DNA from: Streptomyces puniciscabiei
GTDB lineage: Bacteria > Actinomycetota > Actinomycetes > Streptomycetales > Streptomycetaceae
NCBI RefSeq assembly: GCF_006715785.1
Contig: NZ_VFNX01000001.1
Span: 62,001 to 126,000 of the forward strand
Length of the DNA stretch: 64,000 nt
Reading direction: 5' to 3'
Position numbers and translations under genes: made by a program. Below, piece by piece: positions 47,934-58,945 of the stretch. The notes below the pieces were generated by a model. That model was not told the origin of the DNA. It made no database searches and saw only the letters and a program-made list of their open reading frames with translations. Position 1 is the first letter of the stretch, and each line of letters begins with the position of its first letter.

Positions 47934-47937
<4 letters not shown>
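47407..47937 (+). CDS. ECF sigma factor (SigE-family type)
   Basis: 176 residues, two-domain ECF sigma factor. Region 2: FFERHYAELARLAHLLTG, then DAADDLAADALVALWQRW, which binds core polymerase and the -10 element. Region 4: LSEKDTAAALGISVGTVKSQTSKGM, a helix-turn-helix for the -35 element. ATG at 47407 has GGAGAGGG and GGGGG upstream. The next gene starts at the overlapping GTGA, so the two are coupled. The position between expansin and xylanase genes that share an ECF-like promoter suggests it may transcribe them; that link is inference. A loose match to the same motif (GCAACC at 47364) precedes its own start. Confidence 0.92.
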
Positions 47938-51309
<3,372 letters not shown>

Positions 51310-51411
51310 ACCGGCCTGATCCACGGTGATCGCGATCGGGTGCGGTGCACCGGCACATAGACGAGCGGTCTACGGCGTGAGCACCTCCACCCGCTGAGCC
51401 CGACGTAGATG

Positions 51412-51450
51412 ACGAATGCGCCCCCATCGGAGAGATGGGGGCGCATTCGT
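51412..51450. terminator. Perfect 17-bp bidirectional terminator hairpin
   Basis: The arms 51412-51428 and 51434-51450 are exact reverse complements around a GGAGA loop. The structure ends 9 nt before the stop of the convergent gene at 51459 and lies 103 nt after the GH10-GH62 stop, so it serves both. Confidence 0.9.
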
Positions 51451-51458
51451 GCCTTCGC

Positions 51459-53228
51459 CTACTTGAGCGCTGTACCGCCCGAGTTGTGATAGCCGATCGT
51501 CTTGCGGATCAGGTTTCCGCCGTCGGACTCGACCGTGGTCTGTTCCTGCTGCCCCGGACCGAAGAGCAGGCCGGCGACATGGGCGTTCGCGACCTGGTCC
51601 ATGTGCGCGAAGAACCAGTCCACCTTGTCGTCCTTGTAATGGTTGAGAGTGTTGTTCTGCGCCATGTTGCCCACGGGGATCTGCCACAGGACCACCGGCT
51701 TGCCCACGGACTCGGCCATCGTCTTGTAGAACTGCAGCGCGGCGGCGGCCTTCTGGTCGGTCCAGAAGTGGTCACTGCCGCCGTGGGCCGGCTGTGCGTA
51801 CCAGCCCGCGTCGCGGTCCGACACGTCGGTGACCAGGAAGTCGGCGTTCTGCGCCCCCAGGTTCGCGTAGTCCTTGACGCATGCCTGTGTGTTGTTCTGC
51901 CAGTCGAAGCAGGAAAGGTGCAGCCCCACGGCGGTGTTCGGCGCGTACTTGTGCCCCATCGAGATCAGGCAGCGGGCCAGTCCGGCGGCGCTGTTCTCCT
52001 GCGATCCGCAATCCGTCGGATTCGCGCCCGAGACCTGTGCGGGAACCTGGTGCGGATTGCCGAGCGACCGGACGTAGCCCCAGAAGTCGGGCTCAAGGTC
52101 GATCGCGTCGTGCGACGTACCGATCTTCTGGAGGAAGAACCGGTAGTCGTTCAGGTACCGGGTGAGCAGGTCAAGCCGGTTGATGGCCTTGACCTCGCCC
52201 GGACCGTCGCCCTCGCCTGCCGCATCCCCGAGGTCGCGCAACGAGTACCAGGTCCAGAGCATCTTCTGCGGACGCGCGCTGCCCTTGTACGTCGCCTGGG
52301 CCGCCACGCTGTCCCGCCAGGTCACGTAAGTGCCGGGCGCCGTGGTGCTGCCGTTCCAGCAGCCCCACCAGCCCGACCACCCGTCGTGGCAGCGCGCTGC
52401 CGTGTAGTAGTCCGACGAGGGCGCGGGCTGGCTGTGCACATAGGCGTACCGCACGTCGAACGGCGCGGCGGCCGCCGAGGCGTCGGACATCGAGCCGCCG
52501 ATGAGCACCGTGCTGCTGCCCATGAAGCGTGTCATCGAGCTGCCGCCACCAGGCGCGGGAGACGGCGCCGACGACGGCTGCGTGCCGACACTCCCGGCCG
52601 GGACGAGCTGCCACTGCTGATCGGCGCCGCCCCGGTCGCGGTTCTGGACGACGTCGCCCCCGTCGGCCTTGGCGGCGTTGTGGACCCCGACGGCCATGCC
52701 ACTGAAGCGATTGATCAAACGCACATAGCCGTCCGGCGACTTGGCCGGTTTGAACTGCTGGTTGGTGCCGTTCAGGTCTTTCCACTGCACGATGGCGGAG
52801 CCGGCGGTCTTCGACCAGCCGAGGTCGTCCAGCACCTTGCCGGAGTTCCGGTTCTGCAGCCGGTAGTACCCGTCACCCGCGTCGATGAACCGCCACTGCT
52901 GGTTGGCCCCGCCGTGGCGCGCCCACTGCACCACCGCCGCGCCGTCGTTCGTGGCGAAGCCGCGGTCGTCCAGCACCTTGCCGCTGTTGCGGTTGACCAG
53001 CACGTACCACTTCTTCAGATCCAGGGTTTGCTGCGCCGAAGCCTGGCTGACCACAACGGCGGAGCCGGCCACGACCACCATGACGAGGCCCGCCCAGAAA
53101 CCCCGACGCGCGAGCAACCGACGGCCACGATGCTTCGGGCGACCACCGCGGGCGCGGCCGTCGGCGCGGGACGCCACCGCTGACGTGGGTGGGCTGGGGA
53201 CATGTCTGTGCTCTCGTTCAAGGGGCAT
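51459..53228 (-). CDS. Secreted ricin-domain protein with an unassigned, glycosidase-like C-terminal domain
   Basis: 589 residues. A long basic N-terminus and hydrophobic core (about 40-65) act as signal peptide. A CBM13 beta-trefoil follows with three clear repeats (NRNSGKVLDDRG, NQQWRF; NRNSGKVLDDLG, NQQF; DQQWQL). After a Ser/Pro linker comes a domain of about 340 residues. Conserved-looking acid clusters include YAYVHSQPAP, HDAIDLEPDFWGYV, LHLSCFDWQNNT, DFLVTDVSDRDAGWY and KPVVLWQIPVGN; the alternation suggests a TIM barrel with Glu/Asp at strand ends. I do not recognise the family. Promoter site D upstream places it with plant-wall enzymes. ATG at 53228. Confidence 0.8.
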   Translation of the reverse strand: MPLEREHRHVPSPPTSAVASRADGRARGGRPKHRGRRLLARRGFWAGLVMVVVAGSAVVVSQASAQQTLDLKKWYVLVNRNSGKVLDDRGFATNDGAAVVQWARHGGANQQWRFIDAGDGYYRLQNRNSGKVLDDLGWSKTAGSAIVQWKDLNGTNQQFKPAKSPDGYVRLINRFSGMAVGVHNAAKADGGDVVQNRDRGGADQQWQLVPAGSVGTQPSSAPSPAPGGGSSMTRFMGSSTVLIGGSMSDASAAAAPFDVRYAYVHSQPAPSSDYYTAARCHDGWSGWWGCWNGSTTAPGTYVTWRDSVAAQATYKGSARPQKMLWTWYSLRDLGDAAGEGDGPGEVKAINRLDLLTRYLNDYRFFLQKIGTSHDAIDLEPDFWGYVRSLGNPHQVPAQVSGANPTDCGSQENSAAGLARCLISMGHKYAPNTAVGLHLSCFDWQNNTQACVKDYANLGAQNADFLVTDVSDRDAGWYAQPAHGGSDHFWTDQKAAAALQFYKTMAESVGKPVVLWQIPVGNMAQNNTLNHYKDDKVDWFFAHMDQVANAHVAGLLFGPGQQEQTTVESDGGNLIRKTIGYHNSGGTALK

Positions 53229-53284
53229 CTCTGTGCTCTCTTTCAGCCGTGCATCTGACCGGACCACTTGGCCGGACACCACTG

Positions 53285-53313
53285 AGTGGTCCGAGAGGCC
53301 GAAAAGGTTGCCG
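53285..53313 (-). promoter_or_regulatory. ECF-like promoter, site D (ricin-domain protein)
   Basis: On the minus strand CGGCAACCTT (53313-53304), 14 nt, CCACT (53289-53285). Transcription would start near 53,278, about 50 nt before the ATG at 53228. It matches sites A, B and C exactly in the first block and in spacing. Confidence 0.65.
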
Positions 53314-53329
53314 CGAAGATCCACGGAGT

Positions 53330-53475
53330 TTTTCCGCCTGCGCCGGGGTGAGGGGTGGTTCGGCCCAGATCGTCTTGCCGGCGCGGGTGTGACGGCTGCC
53401 CCACCGCTGTGCGAGCTGAGCGACGACGAGGAGGCCCCGACCGCCTTCGTCGAAGAGGCGGGGCGTATCCCGGCG
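53330..53475 (-). pseudogene. C-terminal remnant of an RsbW-like ATP-binding protein
   Basis: Minus-strand reading gives TPRLFDEGGRGLLVVAQLAQ, then RWGSRHTRAGKTIWAEPPL. This is the G-box and end of the HATPase domain of the many small anti-sigma-type kinases of streptomycetes (GRGLLLVxALAxRWG..GKTVWAE). The N-terminal part, with the N-box, is missing. It ends next to promoter site D. Confidence 0.6.
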
Positions 53476-53535
53476 AGGGTGCGCAGCGTGCTCAACGGGG
53501 AGAGCGGCTACAACGACGGCATCGTGTCGCGTCCG
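53445..53535 (+). pseudogene. Fragment of a CPA1-type cation/proton antiporter
   Basis: A plus-strand frame reads GRIPARVRSVLNGESGYNDGI. It resembles the conserved RVRxALNxESGLNDGxAL segment of sodium/proton antiporters. Nothing of the rest of the gene is present. It overlaps, on the opposite strand, the RsbW-like remnant. Confidence 0.5.
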
Positions 53536-53569
53536 TTACCGGCCCGGGCTGCCGTACATCCACCAGCGG

Positions 53570-53641
53570 GTGGACTTCGCGGTGCCGGGCGGTGGGACGA
53601 CGGCCTTCGTCGGCCCCTCGGGCGCGGGCGCCGGAACAACG
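53570..53641 (+). pseudogene. Walker A fragment of an ABC transporter ATPase
   Basis: The frame reads VDFAVPGGGTTAFVGPSGAG followed by AGTT, matching the VSFxVPxGxTxALVGPSGAGKST segment of exporter-type ABC ATPases. The essential Lys is changed to Ala, and both sides are unrelated. It is a short relic. Confidence 0.5.
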
Positions 53642-53740
53642 CCGTTGTTGCATAAGGGGTTTCAGGACCTGTCCAGTGGTCGCGGCGCAGCTGTACGGAG
53701 CGGACGGGTGCCGACCCCGGAGGATCCAGGTGGCTGGTGA

Positions 53741-53854
53741 GGCGGAGATGCAGGGCCGGTCTTTCGCTTCGCCACCGACGAGGTGCGAGAGGTCGGCGTC
53801 CACCTGTGGGGGCGACGGCTGTACGAGACCGTCCGATGCCTCGTCAGGCGGTGA
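53741..53854 (+). pseudogene. Fragment of a RibD_C/DHFR-family reductase
   Basis: The frame ending at TGA 53852-53854 reads GGDAGPVFRFATDEVREVGV then HLWGRRLYETV. It resembles the N-terminal region of small DHFR-like proteins of streptomycetes (FxxxxVRELGxHLLGRRLYETM). An in-frame stop lies just before it and the rest is missing. Confidence 0.5.
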
Positions 53855-54047
53855 CACGTCGACCGTGCGCGAGTAGGCGACGGGACCGCGTGCATCAAAT
53901 ATTCACAACCGTAGGCACGCACGCCGGTCTGTGATTGGATGCGCGGGTTGTGGCCCGTGTGGCGCAGGCTCCCGCGATCGCGGAGGCCGCCGTGGCGCGC
54001 GGGGAGGGCGTGGGGGCCTTCAGGGATGGGGACTCAGGGGGGTTTCC

Positions 54048-57000
54048 TTGGCGATGTCACTAAGCGATGCGGTGGTGGGTGCCACCAGACATGCACACGG
54101 ACGCAGACACACCCGGTGGTGCGGCCTGGCGCTCGCCCTGACCGCCGCGGTGACCGCAGGCCTGGTCGGGCTGGGCATCTCTCAGGCGCAGGCGAGTGAG
54201 ACGACCGGCTCGGTGGACACCCTCCGGACCGGCTGGGACAGGAGTGAACCGGATCTCGGGCCGTCCGACGTGCGCTCCTCTTCCTTCGGGCAACTCTGGA
54301 AGGCTCCCACGCAGCTCGACGGGCAGATATACGCTCAGCCGATCGTCGTCGGCGGCACCGTGGTGGCGGTCACTGAGAACAACGAGGCCTACGGCCTCGA
54401 CCGCGCCACGGGAGCCGTGCTGTGGCAGCGCAGCTTCGGGCCCGCATGGCCCGCGTCCACCCTCAACTGCGGCGATCTGGTGCCGACCATCGGCAGCACC
54501 GCCACCCCGGTGTACGACCCCGCCAGCGGCGCGGTCTATCTGACCACCAAGGTCGACGACGGTCCCACCCACCTGAGCCCGCACTGGTACATGCACGCGC
54601 TCGACCCGGTCACCGGGGCGGAGAAGTCCGGCTTCCCCGTGACGATCCAGGGCACCCCGTCCAACGACCCCACGCAGTCCTTCCTGCCCGCGTACCAGAT
54701 GCAGCGTCCGGGCCTGCTGCTGCTCGACGGGGTGGTGTACGCGGCGTTCGGCGGACACTGCGACGCCAAGCCCTATCGCGGCTATGTGGTCGGTGTCAGC
54801 ACCACCAGCCCCTCTGTGACCTCGATGTGGGCGACGGAGACCGGCGCCAGCAACAGCGGGGCCGGCATCTGGCAGTCCGGTGGGGGACTCGTCTCGGACG
54901 GTCCCGGCAGGATCTTCCTCGCCACCGGCAACGGCGTCAGCCCTGCACCCGGCCCCGGCAGCGCCCCGCCCGGCACTCTCGCGGAGTCCGTGGTCCGGCT
55001 GCAGGTGCAGGCCGACCGGAACCTGAAGGCCGCCGACTTCTTCAGCCCGTCCAACGCGCCGACCCTGGACCAGCAGGACAAGGACCTGGCCTCGGGCGGG
55101 CCCGTCGGCCTGCCGGACAGCTTCGGCACCGCCTCCCACCCGCACCTGATGGTGCAGCAGGGCAAGGACGGCCGGGTCTTCCTGCTGGACCGCGACAACC
55201 TCGGCGGAAGTTCGCAGGGCACCGGCGGGACCGACGACGTGGTGGGGATCACCGGGCCGCTCAAGGGCCAGTGGGGCCACCCCGGGGTCTGGGGCGGTGA
55301 CGGTGGTTATGTCTACGTCGTCGGCAACGGTGGCTCACTGACGGCGCTGCACCGCGGCGTGACGGGCTCGGGCGACCCCGCGCTGACCGTCGCCGGGTCC
55401 AGCCAGGACTCCTTCCCCTACACCAGCGGATCGCCCGTGGTGACCTCCGACGGAACGCGCTCGGGCAGCGCCCTGGTGTGGGTGGTCTGGTCGGGCGGGT
55501 CCAGCGGCGCCAACGCCCAGCTGCGCGCGTACAACCCGGTTCCCGACGCGAACGGCGTCCTGTCGCTGGTCTGGTCCGCGCCGATCGGCACCGCGTCGAA
55601 GTTCGCCACCCCGGCCACCGACGGCGGGCAGGTCTTCGTCGGCACTCGGGAGGGGAAGATCTACGCCTTCGGCAATCCGGTGGGCAGCCCGCTCAAGGGC
55701 GGACCGGTCGAGTTCGGGCTCGTGCCGGTGGGCGGCTCCGCGAGCACCGACGTCGTCCTGACGGAGAACCAGAGCCCGTCCCAGTCCCTCGGCATCAGGG
55801 GCGTCACGGTCGACGGTCCGTTCACCGCGGACACCTCGTCGCTGCCGCCGACGATCCCGGCGGGCGGGCAGCTGTCGATACCCGTCTCCTTCACACCGAC
55901 CGCGGTGCTGGGCGCGAGCGGAACGCTCACCGTGGCCACCGACGCCGGCAGTTTCGCACTGAGCCTGCACGGCGTCGGTACCAAGCCCGGTCTGGCCGCG
56001 TTTCCGGGCACGGTGTCCTTCGACAACCAGCCGACGGGGACCACGGCCACCGCGAACGTCCAGCTGACGAACACGGGCACCGACCCTGAGACCATCACCT
56101 CCGTCACCCCGCCCGACGGACCGTTCACGGCCGCCGACCTGCCGAGCGCGGACCCGGCGAACCCGACGGTGATACCGGCCCAGAGCTCGATCGTCATGCA
56201 GGTGGGGTACGCGCCCACGGCCACCGGCCAGAACTCGTCGTCGATCACGCTGAACAGCACCAGTGGTGCGCTCACCATCCCGGTCGAGGGCGACGCGATC
56301 AGCGGCCAGGGTCACCTTATGTTCAATCCGACGACTCTCTCGTTCGGGGCGGTGGTCCGCGGCACGTCGAGCACACGGACCTTCACGATCACGAACACGG
56401 GGAACATCCCGGTCACCGTCACCAAGGCGAAGGCCCCGGCGGGCGCGTTCAGCAGCACCGACCAGCTTGCCGAGGGCCTGGTCATCGGTCCCGAGCAGAG
56501 TGTCCGCCAGACGGTCACCTTCGCCCCGACCGTGAACGGCAGCCAGTCGGCCACGTACGAGGTCACCGGTGACGCCGGGCAGGGAGCGCAACTGGAGCCG
56601 CTCACCGGCATCGGTGTGCCCCCGGCGTCGCATCTGGGCACCGTGCTCGCACGGGACAACTCCGGCACTCTGTGGCAGTACCGCGGTACCGGTGTGCCCT
56701 CCGGGGCACTGACCGCCCGGGCCGCCATCGGAACCGGCTGGAACACCTACAACATCGTCACGAGTGTCAGCGGTGAGATGGCGGACGGCACCGGAAACGC
56801 CGTCGGCCGTGACAGCAAGGGCACGCTGTGGTTCTACCAGGGCACCGGCAACCCGAAGGCACCCTTCGCGCCCCGGAAGCAGGTCGGCCCCGGCTGGAAC
56901 ATCTACAACTCCATCGTCGGCGCCCGTGACGTGACCCGGGACGGCAAGGCAGACCTCGTCGCCCGCGACAGCAAGGGCGGCCTGTGGCTGTACCGGGGCA

Positions 57001-57389
57001 CCGGCAACGCCACAGCACCCTTCCTGGCCCGCACCTCCATCGGCTCCGGCTGGAACACCTACAACTCCATCGTCGGCACCGCCGACCTGACCGGGGACGG
57101 CAAGGCAGACCTCGTCGCCCGCGACAGCAAGGGCGGCCTGTGGCTGTACCGGGGCACCGGCAACGCCACAGCACCCTTCCTGGCCCGCACCTCCATCGGC
57201 TCCGGCTGGAACACCTACAACTCCATCGTCGGCACCGCCGACCTGACCGGGGACGGCAAGGCAGACCTCGTCGCCCGCGACAGCAAGGGCGGCCTGTGGC
57301 TGTACCGGGGCACCGGCAACGCCTCAGCGCCCTTCCTGGCCCGCACCTCCATCGGCTCCGGCTGGAACATCTACAACTGGCTCGTCTGA
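54048..57389 (+). CDS. Large secreted protein: PQQ-type beta-propeller, Ig-like domains and tandem C-terminal repeats
   Basis: 1,113 residues from TTG 54048, which has GGGGGG a few bases upstream; ATG 54054 is two codons later. The signal core is LALALTAAVTAGLVGLG. Residues about 60-540 form a PQQ-like propeller (IVVGGTVVAVTENNEAYGLD, TGAVLWQRSFG, GRVFLLDRDNLGG, GGQVFVGTREGKIYAFG). Next are three HYDIN/ASPM-type Ig-like domains of about 100 residues, with phrases such as VEFGLVPVGGSASTDVVL and LSFGAVVRGTSSTRTFTITN. The C-terminus holds repeats of 52 residues with DLTGDGKADLVARDSKGGLW, an FG-GAP/VCBS-like calcium-binding style. Likely a surface or matrix protein; binding target unknown. Confidence 0.85.
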   Translation: MAMSLSDAVVGATRHAHGRRHTRWCGLALALTAAVTAGLVGLGISQAQASETTGSVDTLRTGWDRSEPDLGPSDVRSSSFGQLWKAPTQLDGQIYAQPIVVGGTVVAVTENNEAYGLDRATGAVLWQRSFGPAWPASTLNCGDLVPTIGSTATPVYDPASGAVYLTTKVDDGPTHLSPHWYMHALDPVTGAEKSGFPVTIQGTPSNDPTQSFLPAYQMQRPGLLLLDGVVYAAFGGHCDAKPYRGYVVGVSTTSPSVTSMWATETGASNSGAGIWQSGGGLVSDGPGRIFLATGNGVSPAPGPGSAPPGTLAESVVRLQVQADRNLKAADFFSPSNAPTLDQQDKDLASGGPVGLPDSFGTASHPHLMVQQGKDGRVFLLDRDNLGGSSQGTGGTDDVVGITGPLKGQWGHPGVWGGDGGYVYVVGNGGSLTALHRGVTGSGDPALTVAGSSQDSFPYTSGSPVVTSDGTRSGSALVWVVWSGGSSGANAQLRAYNPVPDANGVLSLVWSAPIGTASKFATPATDGGQVFVGTREGKIYAFGNPVGSPLKGGPVEFGLVPVGGSASTDVVLTENQSPSQSLGIRGVTVDGPFTADTSSLPPTIPAGGQLSIPVSFTPTAVLGASGTLTVATDAGSFALSLHGVGTKPGLAAFPGTVSFDNQPTGTTATANVQLTNTGTDPETITSVTPPDGPFTAADLPSADPANPTVIPAQSSIVMQVGYAPTATGQNSSSITLNSTSGALTIPVEGDAISGQGHLMFNPTTLSFGAVVRGTSSTRTFTITNTGNIPVTVTKAKAPAGAFSSTDQLAEGLVIGPEQSVRQTVTFAPTVNGSQSATYEVTGDAGQGAQLEPLTGIGVPPASHLGTVLARDNSGTLWQYRGTGVPSGALTARAAIGTGWNTYNIVTSVSGEMADGTGNAVGRDSKGTLWFYQGTGNPKAPFAPRKQVGPGWNIYNSIVGARDVTRDGKADLVARDSKGGLWLYRGTGNATAPFLARTSIGSGWNTYNSIVGTADLTGDGKADLVARDSKGGLWLYRGTGNATAPFLARTSIGSGWNTYNSIVGTADLTGDGKADLVARDSKGGLWLYRGTGNASAPFLARTSIGSGWNIYNWLV
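56949..57389 (+). repeat. 156-bp tandem coding repeats
   Basis: Repeat starts (GCAGACCTCGTCGCC) occur at 56949, 57105 and 57261, giving an exact period of 156 bp or 52 codons. The first two units and the start of the third are almost identical at the DNA level; upstream units at the protein level are clearly diverged. This indicates recent expansion or gene conversion at the 3' end of the gene. Confidence 0.9.
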
Positions 57390-57539
57390 CCGAGGACGGA
57401 GGCACGGCCCCGCGTGAGGGACTGCGCCTCTTATGGTGGCGACAGCTGGTAGGACTCCGTTAGGTCTGTGTGTCGACCTTGTTCAGGGGCGCGGTGAGTG
57501 TGTGGATGCACATGAAGTGAGCTGTGCCCGGGCGAAGTC

Positions 57540-57675
57540 GGCGTCACTCGTGGCGGACGTGTTCGCCTCGGTGCCGTGCAAGGACCAGCGGGCCGAGGGC
57601 GACTGCTACCTGCGGGGACTGATGATGGACGGTGTCAACTTCTTCGTCGGCGCCGACCGCCAGCACTTCGCAGGG
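57540..57675 (+). pseudogene. Remnant of an IS701-family transposase
   Basis: The frame reads ASLVADVFASVPCKDQRAEG, then DCYLRGLMMDG. This matches the N-terminal region of actinobacterial IS701 transposases (LFxSLPRxDQRxxGxxYLRGLLLDGRRKS). After MMDG the similarity is lost, and neither a DDE domain nor inverted repeats are seen. It separates the large repeat protein from the decayed hydrolase. Confidence 0.6.
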
Positions 57676-57759
57676 CGTACAACGTCGCACAGGACACCAC
57701 GGCCCACGTGGGACCGCCGTTGCTGGAGGACCCGGTGCCCGGCGCCCTCGGCAGGACAG

Positions 57760-58700
57760 TCAACTGGTACTGGCCACATTGCGGTTGAGGCCCGTCGGCC
57801 GGAGGCCCTGGTCAGCGGGTGAGGAGATCTCCGGGTATTTCCTGTCGCGGCCGTCGAGCAGGGTGCTGTGCCGGTGGCGCAGTTCCTTGTCGAAGAAGGC
57901 GGCGAGGTAGACGCGCTGGATCTCGATCGCGCGGTCGGGGTCGATGGTGCCGTACACCTGCTGGAGCTGGGCCGGCGTGAGTCTGAGCAGGCTCGCCTCC
58001 TGCGGCGCCAACGCCTCGTCGTCGACGAACGACACGTGCGCCGCGCCGTGGAGCTGGATGTCGACCCGGTATCCCTTCAGATGGGACCACAGTGTGCGCC
58101 ACGAACCGTCGTCGTTGCGGTTGTGGGTGCCGGAGCTGAACAGCATGAAGGGGCGGTCCAGGTTCTTGCTCGGTGCCGGGCCGAAGAACTGGCCGTCCAG
58201 ATTGGCGCCGGCGGCGATGCGGTGGTCGAGCTGCATGGCGGTGCGACCGCCGCGCCGCCCAGCGAAGCGCCGAGCATCCCGATGCGGGACATGTCCACAG
58301 CGTGCGACAGCCCGGTGGGGAGCCTGGCGTGGTCGACGTCTGGGTTGTGGCCCTTGCTGATCGCGCCGAGCCGGTTGATGACGAAGCGGATGTCGGCCGC
58401 ACGCACGTTGAGCGTGTCGGAGGAGTGCGCGCCGGCCGACATGGTGTTGACCTCGACCCGTCCGTCGGGGAACTCCACCTCGTTGGCGTCGTGGGGGTGT
58501 GGTCGACGGTGACGACGAGGTAGCCGCGGCTGGCGAGGTCCTCGGCAAGCACGGTGCCCCTCGCGGGGTCCGAGTGCAGCCCGCTGGAGTACAGCAGACG
58601 GGCAGCTTGCCGAGCTCGGCGTCGACCGGAGCGAGCACATGGCCCGCGGTCTTCGGCAGCGTCACCTGCCCGTTCGCGTCTTCTTCCCCCGTGTGACGAC
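57760..58700 (-). pseudogene. Frameshifted alpha/beta-hydrolase (PAF-acetylhydrolase-like)
   Basis: Pieces of one protein of about 300 residues appear in order in all three minus frames. They are ANGQVTLPKTAGHVLAPVDA; LLYSSGLHSDPARGTVLAED; HDANEVEFPDGRVEVN and RIGMLGASLGGAAVA, with the GxSxG nucleophile elbow; then LDHRIAAGANLDGQFFG and LHGAAHVSFVDDEAL, with the likely catalytic His. Joining them needs at least three or four frameshifts, too many for sequencing noise beside clean neighbours, so the gene is dead. The order of motifs matches the chlorophyllase/PAF-AH-like lipase family. It borders IS701 debris. Confidence 0.75.
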
Positions 58701-58847
58701 CACCGCCTGACCTGAGTACCTGTCATCGCTCGCGCACCCGTCGCCCTGTCGCGTCTGATCCTGCGTCTCACGCGGAAGCACCCGCTGTGAGGACACCGCC
58801 ACGTGCCGGCACGCAGTGATCTCCGAGGCGGGCCTCGCCGGATACAC

Positions 58848-58859
58848 GAAGTTAACTTC
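58848..58859. promoter_or_regulatory. Perfect palindrome GAAGTTAACTTC
   Basis: This 12-bp perfect palindrome lies about 87 nt before the permease start, in one of the few AT-rich spots of the region. It may be an operator or part of the promoter; no regulator gene is visible inside the window. Confidence 0.45.
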
Positions 58860-58898
58860 TCGGACTCGGGTGTGAGACCGGTCCGGCCGACGATCGCA

Positions 58899-58926
58899 AT
58901 ACCTATCAAGCGACAGGTATCTGTCG
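58899..58926. promoter_or_regulatory. Overlapping inverted repeats before the permease operon
   Basis: ATACCT (58899-58904) and AGGTAT (58915-58920) are 10 nt apart. The second arm is nested in CGACAGGTATCTGTCG (58911-58926), two 6-bp arms around GTAT. They end 8 nt before the GGAGGTG ribosome binding site, an ideal place for a repressor of the GntR or TetR kind. No guanidine-I (ykkC) riboswitch motif was found in the leader. Confidence 0.55.
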
Positions 58927-58945
58927 ACCGATCGGAGGTGCGGCG

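Noticed and set aside
57576..57788. Frame ending VPGALGRTVNWYWPHCG after the IS701 remnant
   Set aside because: It looks protein-like at its end but has no start signal and no recognised family; it may be debris of another gene.
58700..58945. Guanidine-I (ykkC) riboswitch in the permease leader
   Set aside because: The conserved riboswitch blocks were not seen; the leader instead shows DNA palindromes.
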